Positions 15,107 to 23,179 of a stretch of 37,615 bases of DNA are shown here, one piece after another. This DNA comes from Bryobacterales bacterium. Lineage in GTDB: Bacteria > Acidobacteriota > Terriglobia > Bryobacterales > Bryobacteraceae. Position 1 is the first letter of the stretch. Every line of letters starts with the position of its first letter. Both the position numbers and the translations under genes were made by a program. The stretch spans positions 12,002 to 49,616 of the forward strand of contig PMOK01000084.1 of assembly GCA_003162425.1 (NCBI GenBank), read 5' to 3'. Under the pieces are notes generated by a model. It saw only the letters and a program-made list of their open reading frames with translations. It was not told the DNA's origin and ran no database searches.

Positions 15107-18100
15107 TTACGGCGTTACTCGGATGGTGGTGCTCCGGTGTACTCCATTTGCATCCAGCACGCTGTTGATTCCTTCCAGATCCACAAACACCGGCACACTT
15201 CCCGGAGGTACGTTGGAGGGAACCTTCACGTTAATCTGCCAGACGCCGACGAATCCGGGCGCGAGCCCTGAGAACTCGATATCGCTCTGCGGCACGAAAT
15301 CGGAATTGATGAACACCTTGATGTCGCTACTGGTAGGCAGCAGCCTCGTTTTAGGCGTCGGTTGCCCGTCCGGCGGCATGCCACTCACCACACCTTGGCC
15401 GGTTCCGTAGAGTGTGATATAGCTGCCGGCCTTGGCCGGATTGGCGCCGTTATTGACCGTTCCGTCCTGATTCGTCGCGGCCAGTTGGCCGTTGCCGGAG
15501 CTATCGACTGTAAAAAGCCCCGGCGAAACCTTATAGATGGTGAACAGCCAGCTTGCCAGCACCTGCCCCGTGGACTGTCGCACCACCTGGATCTCCTCCA
15601 GTCCACCCACCGGTGTCGCGGCTGGCACCTGGAAGTTGATCTGGCTGGGGGACGCATACAGTATGGGAGACGGCTGCCCAGCCACCAGAACCTGGACATC
15701 ACCCAGCGTGTCGGGAATCGGCAGCGGTTTCGGCAGGCTGTTGAAGTTCACCGTCTGGGTACCGAATTGGGCATTGGGGAAAGCGAAGATGCTGGCCAGC
15801 ATGCCCGGGGCGAAGCTTTCGAAGTAATTGGCTGCGTTCCCGGAATTGTTGAAGTCAATCGCGGGATAGTAGAAAGAGACGCGATTGATGCCTTCGCCCA
15901 CCACAGGATTGCCAAACGGATCGAGCGTGACGGCCACCGGACCAGCGACGCCGATGCTTGCGTCGGGCGCCGGGTTGTTGATGACGTCCTGAAACTTCGG
16001 ATAGCGCAGCAGTTGGTTCCCGCCGGTGTTGGCCACCCAGATTTCGCCTGTCACCTTGTCGATATCTACGCCGAAGGGATTGCTGATGCTGGTGATCGAG
16101 AACGTGACTGGCGGATTGTCGCCGGCCCGAGGAACTGGGGGAAAGATGGCGATACGATTGTTGCCGGTATCGGAAACATAGAGCTGGTCGCTCGCATCCA
16201 GGGCAATGTGGTGCGGTCCTGAAAGAGTGGTCGAAACGGTCGAGTTGAAATTCGCTTGTCCGAAGACGTTGGCGGCGGAAGATCCTGACAGAAAATCGGC
16301 GCCGGCCGGCTTGCTGAAATAGAGGACACGGTTCGCAAGGGGATCGGAAACCACCAGTCCTCCATTTGCGGTAAAAGCAAGCCCATAGGAACTATTCATC
16401 GTTTGGCTGCTGACATCTCTGATCGGCTGGCCAAAGAAGGTGGTCTGCCCTAACACAAGATCGGCTGTTGGTATGCCAGCGCCAGCAGGCTGGGCGAACG
16501 GCGTCGGGAACCGGAGCACGCGCGCGTTGCAAGCATCCGCCACGTACAAATTTCCTTTCGAGTCCACCGCCAAACCCTCCGGCGACCACAAGCCCTGATT
16601 GTTCGCCTGGGTGGGATTATTGGTCGGAAAGTTCAACAGAGCTGTACGCAGATCTGGCTGACCAATCACCATGTCAGCGAACGATCCCGCGTTCACTTTG
16701 CGGTAATCCTTAAAACCTAGCACGCGGTTGTTGAGCGGATCGGCAATATAGAGATGCGGAGGATTGGACACGCTGTCAATAACAACATCGCCGCCCGCCG
16801 CGAAGGGGAAGGCGCCATTCACCGCACACGAGCCGAAGTTATCCGTGAATCCAACTTCGCGGCCCTCAATCAGGTTGAGGGAGTTGTAGGGAAAATCCAG
16901 TTGCCCCAGCAGCCGATTGGCAGCCGTAAACATGCCACCGGACTGCTGCGGGAACACCAACAGCCGCTGATTTCCCGCGTCTAGCACGTACACATCGGAG
17001 CCCGCGGCTGCGCCAGCCACCGGCCCGCTGAGCGTGGATGCAGTGGGCTGCGGAAGGCTCTGATTGGATTGGAATCCCTGGAAATTGGTTTGTCCGATCA
17101 CTACCGTGGCGGGCGGCGAAAACGCAGTGGCCTGGGCCGGCCACTGGTCGAATGAAGCATATCCCAGGATTCTGGCGTTTCCTGTATCCACTACATAAGG
17201 AGTGTTGCCGATGAAGAAAACACCCGAGGGCGGAATTACTCCGCCGCCGCTCGTCGTGGCGCCCAGCGTGCTCTCGCTGATCACAGGCGGAATCGGCTGC
17301 GCGGTGGTTGGCAGCACCACGCCCATAATGCGCGCGGCCAACTGTCCGATGGCGAAAGGTGGAGTGTACACCACCACGCGGTTCGCGTTGTCGGCGACAA
17401 ACAGCCGGCCCGCGGCATCGAATCCCAGCCCGGCCGGCTGTATCAAAAAGCTCGTGCCGCATCTCTCATTCGCCACGGTGGAAGCGCCGCACTGGCTTTG
17501 ACTCGCAGTGGCGGGGATCTGATTGGATACAAAATCCTGCTGCCCCAGAACCAGGTCCGCTGAAGGCGCGTTGGTGGCGCCCGCTCCAAGCACCTTGGCT
17601 GGAAAACGCAGCACACGGTTGTTGCCCGCATCCGAGACCCACAAGTTTCCTTTTGCATCAATCGCAATGCCGGAACGGAAGATGCTGCCGCCGCTGGCCA
17701 ATGCAAGGGTGGTCGCGCTCGGCGTGGTCTTGCCTTCGTTCGGGGAGGAGCCATTCAAGTCTTTCTGGCCGATGATCAGATCCACCCTGAGCAGGGCGCC
17801 GGTCTGCGAAAAGGGCGCAGGATAGCGCAAGATCCGGTTATTCCCAGCGTCCGCTACGTACAGGTTTCCACTATTATCGGTGGCTACAGCGTCCGGCGCC
17901 GTGAGTCCGGTACTCAAGTCTGAGCCGGGGCCTTTTCCAGCGGTCGAAAGGAAATCCCGCTGCCCGATCACCTTATCCGCGAAGTCGCCTTTGGTAAAAG
18001 CTGTGGCGTTTTTCCAAGCGAGAACTCGATTGTTGCCGGTGTCGGCCACATACAGAATTGGTGGCGAGTTGGAAATATCCAGCGCGAGCGCTTGCGGCCC

Positions 18101-18280
18101 GTTGAATTCCCTGCCCTCCACCAGGTTGGGCGCGGTCGCAGTGAGCACTCCCTGCTGTTGCAGGACAGCTTGCCCGAAAATTCGCGAGGGGGCCGGATTA
18201 AATACAGTGGACGTGGGAGTCTGCCCGTCCAGGGCCGCAACGACAGCGGCACAGACAGTAATCGATTGAAGAAGTCGCAT
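15107..18280 (-). CDS. Secreted NHL-repeat protein with Solibacter-type C-terminal domain
   Basis: The product has 1057 residues. The signal peptide is MRLLQSITVCAAVVAALDGQ. Residues about 40-800 contain many NHL-type repeats with the phrase LYVADTGNNRVL.. and its variants (LYVADAGNNRILRYP, LWVSDAGNNRVLRFP, LYVSDTGNNRIAIFP), alternating with VIGQ.DF motifs. They form one or more six-bladed propellers. From about residue 820 to the end lies the TIGR03437-type domain (LYASPSQINFQVPAATPVGG; ITLYGTGQGVVSG; SGLAPGFVGVWQINVKVP). NHL propellers usually bind protein or carbohydrate partners; none is indicated here. The start is an ATG with no strong ribosome site. It is the first gene of a two-gene unit with the membrane protein downstream. 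Confidence 0.85.
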   Translation of the reverse strand: MRLLQSITVCAAVVAALDGQTPTSTVFNPAPSRIFGQAVLQQQGVLTATAPNLVEGREFNGPQALALDISNSPPILYVADTGNNRVLAWKNATAFTKGDFADKVIGQRDFLSTAGKGPGSDLSTGLTAPDAVATDNSGNLYVADAGNNRILRYPAPFSQTGALLRVDLIIGQKDLNGSSPNEGKTTPSATTLALASGGSIFRSGIAIDAKGNLWVSDAGNNRVLRFPAKVLGAGATNAPSADLVLGQQDFVSNQIPATASQSQCGASTVANERCGTSFLIQPAGLGFDAAGRLFVADNANRVVVYTPPFAIGQLAARIMGVVLPTTAQPIPPVISESTLGATTSGGGVIPPSGVFFIGNTPYVVDTGNARILGYASFDQWPAQATAFSPPATVVIGQTNFQGFQSNQSLPQPTASTLSGPVAGAAAGSDVYVLDAGNQRLLVFPQQSGGMFTAANRLLGQLDFPYNSLNLIEGREVGFTDNFGSCAVNGAFPFAAGGDVVIDSVSNPPHLYIADPLNNRVLGFKDYRKVNAGSFADMVIGQPDLRTALLNFPTNNPTQANNQGLWSPEGLAVDSKGNLYVADACNARVLRFPTPFAQPAGAGIPTADLVLGQTTFFGQPIRDVSSQTMNSSYGLAFTANGGLVVSDPLANRVLYFSKPAGADFLSGSSAANVFGQANFNSTVSTTLSGPHHIALDASDQLYVSDTGNNRIAIFPPVPRAGDNPPVTFSITSISNPFGVDIDKVTGEIWVANTGGNQLLRYPKFQDVINNPAPDASIGVAGPVAVTLDPFGNPVVGEGINRVSFYYPAIDFNNSGNAANYFESFAPGMLASIFAFPNAQFGTQTVNFNSLPKPLPIPDTLGDVQVLVAGQPSPILYASPSQINFQVPAATPVGGLEEIQVVRQSTGQVLASWLFTIYKVSPGLFTVDSSGNGQLAATNQDGTVNNGANPAKAGSYITLYGTGQGVVSGMPPDGQPTPKTRLLPTSSDIKVFINSDFVPQSDIEFSGLAPGFVGVWQINVKVPSNVPPGSVPVFVDLEGINSVLDANGVHRSTTIRVTP

Positions 18281-18732
18281 CGGAAATCACAGGTGAGACG
18301 CACGCGCGGGATACGTCCTATCCATTGATATCACACCCGGAAGGAGTTCGTGGCTTCTACACCAGCCTGGGGCACCGATAGTGTGGGGCGTTTTCCCAAG
18401 ACTGGGGATTCTGCCGTCATAAGTGGGGCAGACCCCCAGGTCTGCGCGGGTCCCCCTGGACCCGCTCTTCGCCAACGGAATCAGCTTCCTTCAAAACCCG
18501 GCAAGCCGACGAGGGCGTCGGCTGCGGTCCAGGGGGACCGCCCCACTAAGAATGCAAATTGAGCAATCCTGGAAAAACTAAGTGACATTGAGCTGCCAGC
18601 CTGCCCCACATCACGGCAGCTATTCCACTTTTATGTCGCGCACCTTTCTCCCAGCGGCGCGCCAGGCGAGGCCGAGCGAAACCTGCATCCAGCGCGCCAG
18701 AGAACCATCGAATGCAATAGGAGAACCACTCT
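18281..18732. other. Divergent intergenic region with repeat element
   Basis: The 452-nt region between the NHL gene (-) and the membrane protein gene (+) holds the palindromic repeat at 18423-18546 and, right of it, an inverted repeat AGCTGCC (18591-18597) / GGCAGCT (18615-18621) with a 17-nt loop. TGATATCA (near 18325) is a short palindrome. I found no clear promoter for either gene, and the short open frames lack ribosome sites. Confidence 0.4.
18423..18546. repeat. Intergenic multi-hairpin repeat, divergent copy 3
   Basis: The outer inverted ends are GTGGGGC (18423-18429) and GCCCCAC (18540-18546). They enclose GCAGACC/GGTCTGC (18428-18445), GCGGGTCC/GGACCCGC (18446-18465), GCCGAC/GTCGGC (18505-18522) and GCGGTCC/GGACCGC (18524-18541). 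Hairpin loops are again CCCC/CCCT/AGGG. It shares GTGGGGC, the GG(T)CC-type stems and the GCCGAC hairpin with the copies at 1776 and 11685, but is arranged as a closed inverted repeat. Confidence 0.7.
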
Positions 18733-19473
18733 ATGCTGGATTTAATTGGCTCTCTTTTGATGGGCGTAGTTTGTGCCGTCGACGTTATCGTCTTGATTAG
18801 CTTGGCGGCCATTCGGCCCGTGGCAAGGTTCGCTGCTTTCCTAATCGCGGCTGCCTTCGCCTCCGTGATCTTCGCCATCGGCGCCATGGGTGGATTCGGG
18901 CCCGGAGTCACGGGGCCGTTTCCCACTCCTGTAATTGCGTTCCTTGTTTTGATGATCGGCGGACTTATTGCCTTCTTTGAGTGGCCCTCTTTCCGAAATG
19001 CCCTTCTTTCCTTGCCGCTTACAGCGCTGGTGGGCATAAACGCCTGCCGGATCGGCGGCGTCGGTTTTCTAATCCTGCACAATCAGGGCCGGCTCGCGGC
19101 GCCGTTTGCAACATCCGCTGGATGGGGCGACATCATCACCGGCCTGGCCGCAATCCCACTGGCTTTCATGGCCTCGCGAGGAAAATTGTCCCGCGGTCCG
19201 CTCATTATTTGGAACGTTTTCGGCGCGCTCGATCTGATCGTCGCGATTATGCTGGGTGCACTATCGGCGCCCGGGACACCGTTTCAGCTCTTTACTGAAG
19301 CTCCCGGCACGCTGGCGATGGGAACCCTTCCATGGGTGGTGATTCCAACATTGCTGGTACCGCTCTACCTGATGACACATCTCACAGTCGCCACGCGCCT
19401 GCGTTTACGGTCAACCATCACGGTGCCCGCGAATAACCTGCCAAACGACACGCTCACGAACAGAGCCGCTTAA
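18733..19473 (+). CDS. Integral membrane protein of unknown function (246 aa)
   Basis: The ATG at 18733 follows a TAGGAGA ribosome site with a 9-nt spacer. The protein has about seven hydrophobic segments (approximately residues 4-27, 33-52, 66-84, 90-113, 129-146, 155-176 and 196-218), which covers nearly its whole length, and a short polar C-terminal tail. Small loops carry few charges; ACRIGGVGFLI and AGWGDIITG are the most distinctive polar stretches. No family was recognised. It is followed by an independent promoter for the next gene, so it is likely its own transcript. Confidence 0.75.
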   Translation: MLDLIGSLLMGVVCAVDVIVLISLAAIRPVARFAAFLIAAAFASVIFAIGAMGGFGPGVTGPFPTPVIAFLVLMIGGLIAFFEWPSFRNALLSLPLTALVGINACRIGGVGFLILHNQGRLAAPFATSAGWGDIITGLAAIPLAFMASRGKLSRGPLIIWNVFGALDLIVAIMLGALSAPGTPFQLFTEAPGTLAMGTLPWVVIPTLLVPLYLMTHLTVATRLRLRSTITVPANNLPNDTLTNRAA

Positions 19474-19533
19474 TTGCGCCGCTAATTTGCGGGATTACAA
19501 AGCGATTACGGTGGTTTCAGATCGCACAATTAT

Positions 19534-19562
19534 TTGACAGGCCAAGCTCGGTCTGGTATAAA
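19534..19562 (+). promoter_or_regulatory. Near-consensus sigma-70 promoter
   Basis: TTGACA (19534-19539), a 17-nt spacer, and TATAAA (19557-19562) match the housekeeping consensus at 11 of 12 positions with ideal spacing. RNA would start near 19569, leaving a leader of about 38 nt that contains the AGGAGG ribosome site of the 189-residue protein. This is the best vegetative promoter I can see in the window. Confidence 0.75.
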
Positions 19563-19606
19563 GGCTTGTCCCATCGCATTCCGAATCCAACAGGAGGATA
19601 AAGAAC

Positions 19607-20176
19607 ATGGCAAGTGGCCCGATTAAGTTGCCCTACACGATAAAGGGCAGCATTTCTAGCAACGACAGTCCAAGAGTCTACGTCGGTCTAGGCGCAAACA
19701 AGCAGGCTTTTATACCAAACCCACCGACCGACGACAGCTACTGGTGGTTTTTTTTGGACAATGCCACTCAGAAACTGGCCCATAGCGTCGTAGTGCCTGG
19801 AGCAAACAACAGCAGCGTTCCGCCCGGCATCGACACCTACATGAACAATCCCAACCTTCTCTTTGGAATCGCCACCCAATACCTTTCTTTGCTTCACGTC
19901 CCGCAGGGAGCTCTCTATGACTACATGGCCAGCTACGGAGCCGGCGGTGCGTTGGGAAAGCTGGAACAGTTGAATGTCACAGTGGGCTGCGGATATTATG
20001 GGCGGGTAAGTTACATTCTGGTTGGACAGGCAGGCGCCCGCGGAGGTCCCTATCCGCCGCCGCCCAGTTACGAAAAGGGCTCGTACAGGGACCCCACCAT
20101 TCTCCAGGTGTCGCTCATGTCCCTACCGAATGGGCAGCCGCCATACTCGATCGTAAATGAGTACACTTTTAGGTAA
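19607..20176 (+). CDS. Protein of unknown function (189 aa), strongly expressed by prediction
   Basis: The ATG at 19607 follows AGGAGG (19592-19597), and the gene has the near-consensus promoter just upstream, so high expression is expected. The protein has no signal peptide or membrane helix. It is rich in Gly, Pro, Tyr and Asn, with a beta-like pattern: KLPYTIKGSISSNDSPRVYV, SYWWFFLD, LNVTVGCGYYGRVSYILV, and a Pro/Tyr-rich YPPPPSYEKGSYRDPT near residue 150. I do not recognise a family. The glycosyltransferase gene begins 21 nt downstream, so the pair probably forms an operon. A structural or glycan-modified protein is possible, but that is speculation from context only. Confidence 0.7.
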   Translation: MASGPIKLPYTIKGSISSNDSPRVYVGLGANKQAFIPNPPTDDSYWWFFLDNATQKLAHSVVVPGANNSSVPPGIDTYMNNPNLLFGIATQYLSLLHVPQGALYDYMASYGAGGALGKLEQLNVTVGCGYYGRVSYILVGQAGARGGPYPPPPSYEKGSYRDPTILQVSLMSLPNGQPPYSIVNEYTFR

Positions 20177-20196
20177 TACGGTAAAATGTTGCGTTA

Positions 20197-21396
20197 GTGT
20201 CGATCTCTCATGCTGGCGTCAAACTGATCGCCATCGGTTTCAATACTTTTGGCACCGGCCTGACGCGCGTGATGCAGAGCATCGTGCGGCGCCTGGCCGA
20301 TGATCACGAGATCCATTATCTCGGCATCGGATATTCCGGCGAAACGATCCGCGATCGCGGCCTGACCATATATCCCACAAATCCCAAAGGCGGCGATGTT
20401 TTCGCAGCTTTCCAAGCCGCGCGCTTAATCGAGGAGATTCAGCCCCAGTTAGTATTCATTCTCCACGATATCTGGATGTTCGAGTACTATCTTCGAATTC
20501 TGGGACCCTACCGCGATCGTTTGAAGATCGTCGCTTACATCCCGCTCGACGGCAAAATCACAAACGAAAACGCGGCTCGGCCGCTCAAGGACGCGGATCG
20601 CGTAGTTGTTTATACCGAGTTTGCCCGAACACAATTCGAGCATGCGTTCCAAAGGATCGGACCAGGTTTCCCGGCCGTAGATGTGATCCCGCACGGCATC
20701 GATCGATCCAATTTCTTCCCGCTGCCGGGTGCCCGCACCAATGCCAAGGAGCAGGTTTTCCCCGATCTTCAGGACCCCTCCCATTCTTTCGTAGTGCTAA
20801 ACGCCAGCCGGCCGGACCGCAGAAAGCGGTTGGATTTGACCATCGCCGGCTTCGCCCAGTTTGTACGGGACAAGCCGCCCAACGTGAAATTGTGCCTGCA
20901 TCACGCATTCTTCGGCCAGCACGAAGACGACGAGATCCATTCCTTCATCCGGAAATTCGGAGTGGAAGACCGCGTGTATTTGAATCCGCAAGGCGGTGGA
21001 GTCCGCGATGACCGCGAGTTGAATCTGCTGTACAACGCCTGCGATGTGGGAATCAATACTTCTATGGGCGAAGGTTGGGGATTGGTCAGCGCGGAGCATG
21101 GCGCAACCGGCGCAGCTCAAATCGTCCCGGACCATACGGCCTGCGCCGAGCTCTGGGCGGGACACGGCGAACTGATCCCAGTAGCCAGAAGCTATATTCC
21201 AGAGTTCTCCGTTCTCGAGATGGGCGAAGTGTCCGCTCAAGGTGTTGCGCAGTGCCTGGAGAATCTCTATCGCGATCCGAATCGCCGGCGGGAACTGGCG
21301 CAGGCGGCGTTCCAAGCGGCGCAGAATCCTGCGTACTGCTGGGATGCAATCGCGCGCGAGTTCGAGCAGCTTTTCGTGAAGCTGGTAACCGTCTAG
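20197..21396 (+). CDS. GT-B fold glycosyltransferase (GT4-like)
   Basis: The product has 399 residues. The N-terminal Rossmann-like half (GFNTFGTGLTRVMQSIVRRL; LVFILHDIW) holds the acceptor side. The C-terminal half has ASRPDRRKRLDL (203-214), with the basic pair that contacts the nucleotide-sugar phosphates, and GEGWGLVSAEHGA with the E-x7-E motif (E292, E300) typical of GT4 retaining glycosyltransferases. It has no signal or membrane helix and so is cytosolic. The start used is GTG 20197, 20 nt after the preceding stop, without an obvious ribosome site; translation may depend on the upstream gene. Substrate unknown. It is convergent with the kelch array, with 6 nt between stop codons. Confidence 0.85.
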   Translation: MSISHAGVKLIAIGFNTFGTGLTRVMQSIVRRLADDHEIHYLGIGYSGETIRDRGLTIYPTNPKGGDVFAAFQAARLIEEIQPQLVFILHDIWMFEYYLRILGPYRDRLKIVAYIPLDGKITNENAARPLKDADRVVVYTEFARTQFEHAFQRIGPGFPAVDVIPHGIDRSNFFPLPGARTNAKEQVFPDLQDPSHSFVVLNASRPDRRKRLDLTIAGFAQFVRDKPPNVKLCLHHAFFGQHEDDEIHSFIRKFGVEDRVYLNPQGGGVRDDRELNLLYNACDVGINTSMGEGWGLVSAEHGATGAAQIVPDHTACAELWAGHGELIPVARSYIPEFSVLEMGEVSAQGVAQCLENLYRDPNRRRELAQAAFQAAQNPAYCWDAIAREFEQLFVKLVTV

Positions 21397-21402
21397 ACGC
21401 TC

Positions 21403-23175
21403 TTACTGATGCACAGCCGTATACAGAACCTGCGTGCCCGCTACACCACCCAACTTGAAACTCAGCGGAACCAGATCGTTGTCCGGAATCGCAGGAACCA
21501 CAACATCGAACTGATACACCCCCACCAATCCTGGCGACAATCCGTAGTATGCCAACTTCGCCGATGTCTCACCGAACAGAATCTCCATCGACGCCACCAG
21601 TTGACTGTTCCCTGCGGCCAACTCGCCTGCTGGTATGTTCGGCGTCACTGGCCCGAATCCGTTGCCGTACATCACAATGGTTTCTCCCGGCTTGGCGGGC
21701 CGCGATGGTAGGCCCGCGATCGCTCCGGAGGGAAGCACATAGGTCACATTGTCCGAATGAAAAGCCACCACGTACTGCTTTCCGCCGATCTTAAATGATG
21801 CAGGCGCCAGCAGCCCCGGTTCGGTAGCGTTCACCGTGACGTTAAACGGCGCGCTGGTTCCGTTCTTGTTGGTCACCGTGATCTGCTGCGCACCAGTGGG
21901 AATGTTGGACGGCAACTCCACATTCACCTGGCCAGGATTGGCGACGATGTAATTGACGAATGCTTTTTGACCCGCGATGCTCACCTCCACACCATCCAAC
22001 GTGGTTGGCGCCTGGTTGCCCGTGAAATCGGCGCTGGTCCAGCCGCGAGTATCAGGCGCGAGATTCGATCCGTAGATTTCGACAAAGGACCCTGGTGAGA
22101 CACTCGTGAAACCACCATAAGATGACGCGCTCACTACGCTGCCGATGGATGGCGCCATGGGCGGCGGCGCTCCACCTTCCCATGTCCAGGTGTCGCCGAT
22201 GATGGTTGCAGTCGGCAATCCCCCGAATCCTCCGAACAGCACGGTTTGGTCGTGGGCGGAATCATACGCCATGGCATGCTGCTCACGTACTGGCGGGCTG
22301 GTTTGCGGCGACTGCTGGGTCCAGTTGGAACCGTCCCACACCCAGGTGTCATTCAGATATTCGAAGTTTATCGCTCCCATTCCTCCGAACAAGACCGCTT
22401 GACCGTGGGTGGAATCGTACGCCATGGCGTGGTATTGTCGCGCGGGCGGACTGGTCTGCGGCGATTTCTGAGTCCAGTTGGAGCCATCCCACACCCACGT
22501 ATCGTTTAGGAGAATGAGGTTGACGTTGGAGTTGGCGGGGGCCCGGCCAAATCCCCCGAACAAGACAACTTGGCCGTGAGCGGAATCGTATGCCATGGCG
22601 TGCCGAGCTCGCGCGGGCGGGCTCGTCTGCGGTGATTTCTGGGTCCAATTGGAGCCGTCCCATACCCAGGTGTCATTCAGGTTGATGCCATGGGGTGTGT
22701 CCGAACCCCCGAACAAAACGACTTGACCGTTGGCGGCATCGTAAGCCATGGCGTAAGCATCCCGGGAGGGCGGACTGGTCTGAGGCAATTTCTGGGCCCA
22801 ATTGGAACCGTCCCACACCCAGGTGTCGTTGAGAAAACTGCCTCCGAACAACACAACTTGGCTATGTGCGGCATCATACGCCATGGCGTGCGCAGCTCGA
22901 GCGGGCGGGCTGGTCTGCGGCGATTTCTGGGTCCAGGTGTCGCCGTCCCACACCCAAGTGTCGTTGAGAGGCAGGCCGTTGAAATCCTGGCTGCCATCCC
23001 CACCGAACAATACAACTTGGCCGTGCGCGGCATCGTAGGCCATGGCGTGAAAGTATCGCGCTGGCGGGAAGTTTTGTGGAATCTGCTGCGTCCAATTTGG
23101 CGCGGTCTGCGCCGTCACTACCAATGGGCACACCCACAACAACCGCGTGATCGCGTTCCACCGGGTTATCCTCAT
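21403..23175 (-). CDS. Kelch propeller protein with Solibacter-type C-terminal domain, K1 (last in array)
   Basis: The product has 590 residues, with signal peptide about 1-22 (MRITRWNAITRLLWV...VTAQT). Six kelch units follow, each with AMAYD.A.GQVVLFGG and NDTWVWDG.NW. Loop lengths vary widely, from SFLN in unit 2 to a 16-residue Asn-rich loop in unit 4. The TIGR03437-type domain spans about 342-590 and, unlike the other copies, ends in HQ. The start lies 4 nt after the stop of K2, but the upstream sequence is AAGCAG rather than AAGGAG, so this copy lacks the Shine-Dalgarno site found at the same place in most other junctions and may be translated less. It ends 6 nt from the convergent glycosyltransferase. 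Confidence 0.9.
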   Translation of the reverse strand: MRITRWNAITRLLWVCPLVVTAQTAPNWTQQIPQNFPPARYFHAMAYDAAHGQVVLFGGDGSQDFNGLPLNDTWVWDGDTWTQKSPQTSPPARAAHAMAYDAAHSQVVLFGGSFLNDTWVWDGSNWAQKLPQTSPPSRDAYAMAYDAANGQVVLFGGSDTPHGINLNDTWVWDGSNWTQKSPQTSPPARARHAMAYDSAHGQVVLFGGFGRAPANSNVNLILLNDTWVWDGSNWTQKSPQTSPPARQYHAMAYDSTHGQAVLFGGMGAINFEYLNDTWVWDGSNWTQQSPQTSPPVREQHAMAYDSAHDQTVLFGGFGGLPTATIIGDTWTWEGGAPPPMAPSIGSVVSASSYGGFTSVSPGSFVEIYGSNLAPDTRGWTSADFTGNQAPTTLDGVEVSIAGQKAFVNYIVANPGQVNVELPSNIPTGAQQITVTNKNGTSAPFNVTVNATEPGLLAPASFKIGGKQYVVAFHSDNVTYVLPSGAIAGLPSRPAKPGETIVMYGNGFGPVTPNIPAGELAAGNSQLVASMEILFGETSAKLAYYGLSPGLVGVYQFDVVVPAIPDNDLVPLSFKLGGVAGTQVLYTAVHQ

Positions 23176-23179
23176 ACGA

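Noticed and set aside
15362..16222. 286-codon forward open frame opposite the NHL gene
   Set aside because: It is the complement of a repetitive coding region, with low-complexity His/Arg/Gly-rich translation and no ribosome site.
18361..18562. Short coding frame over the third hairpin repeat
   Set aside because: The frame is a by-product of the palindromic repeat; the same kind of spurious frame appears at the other copies.
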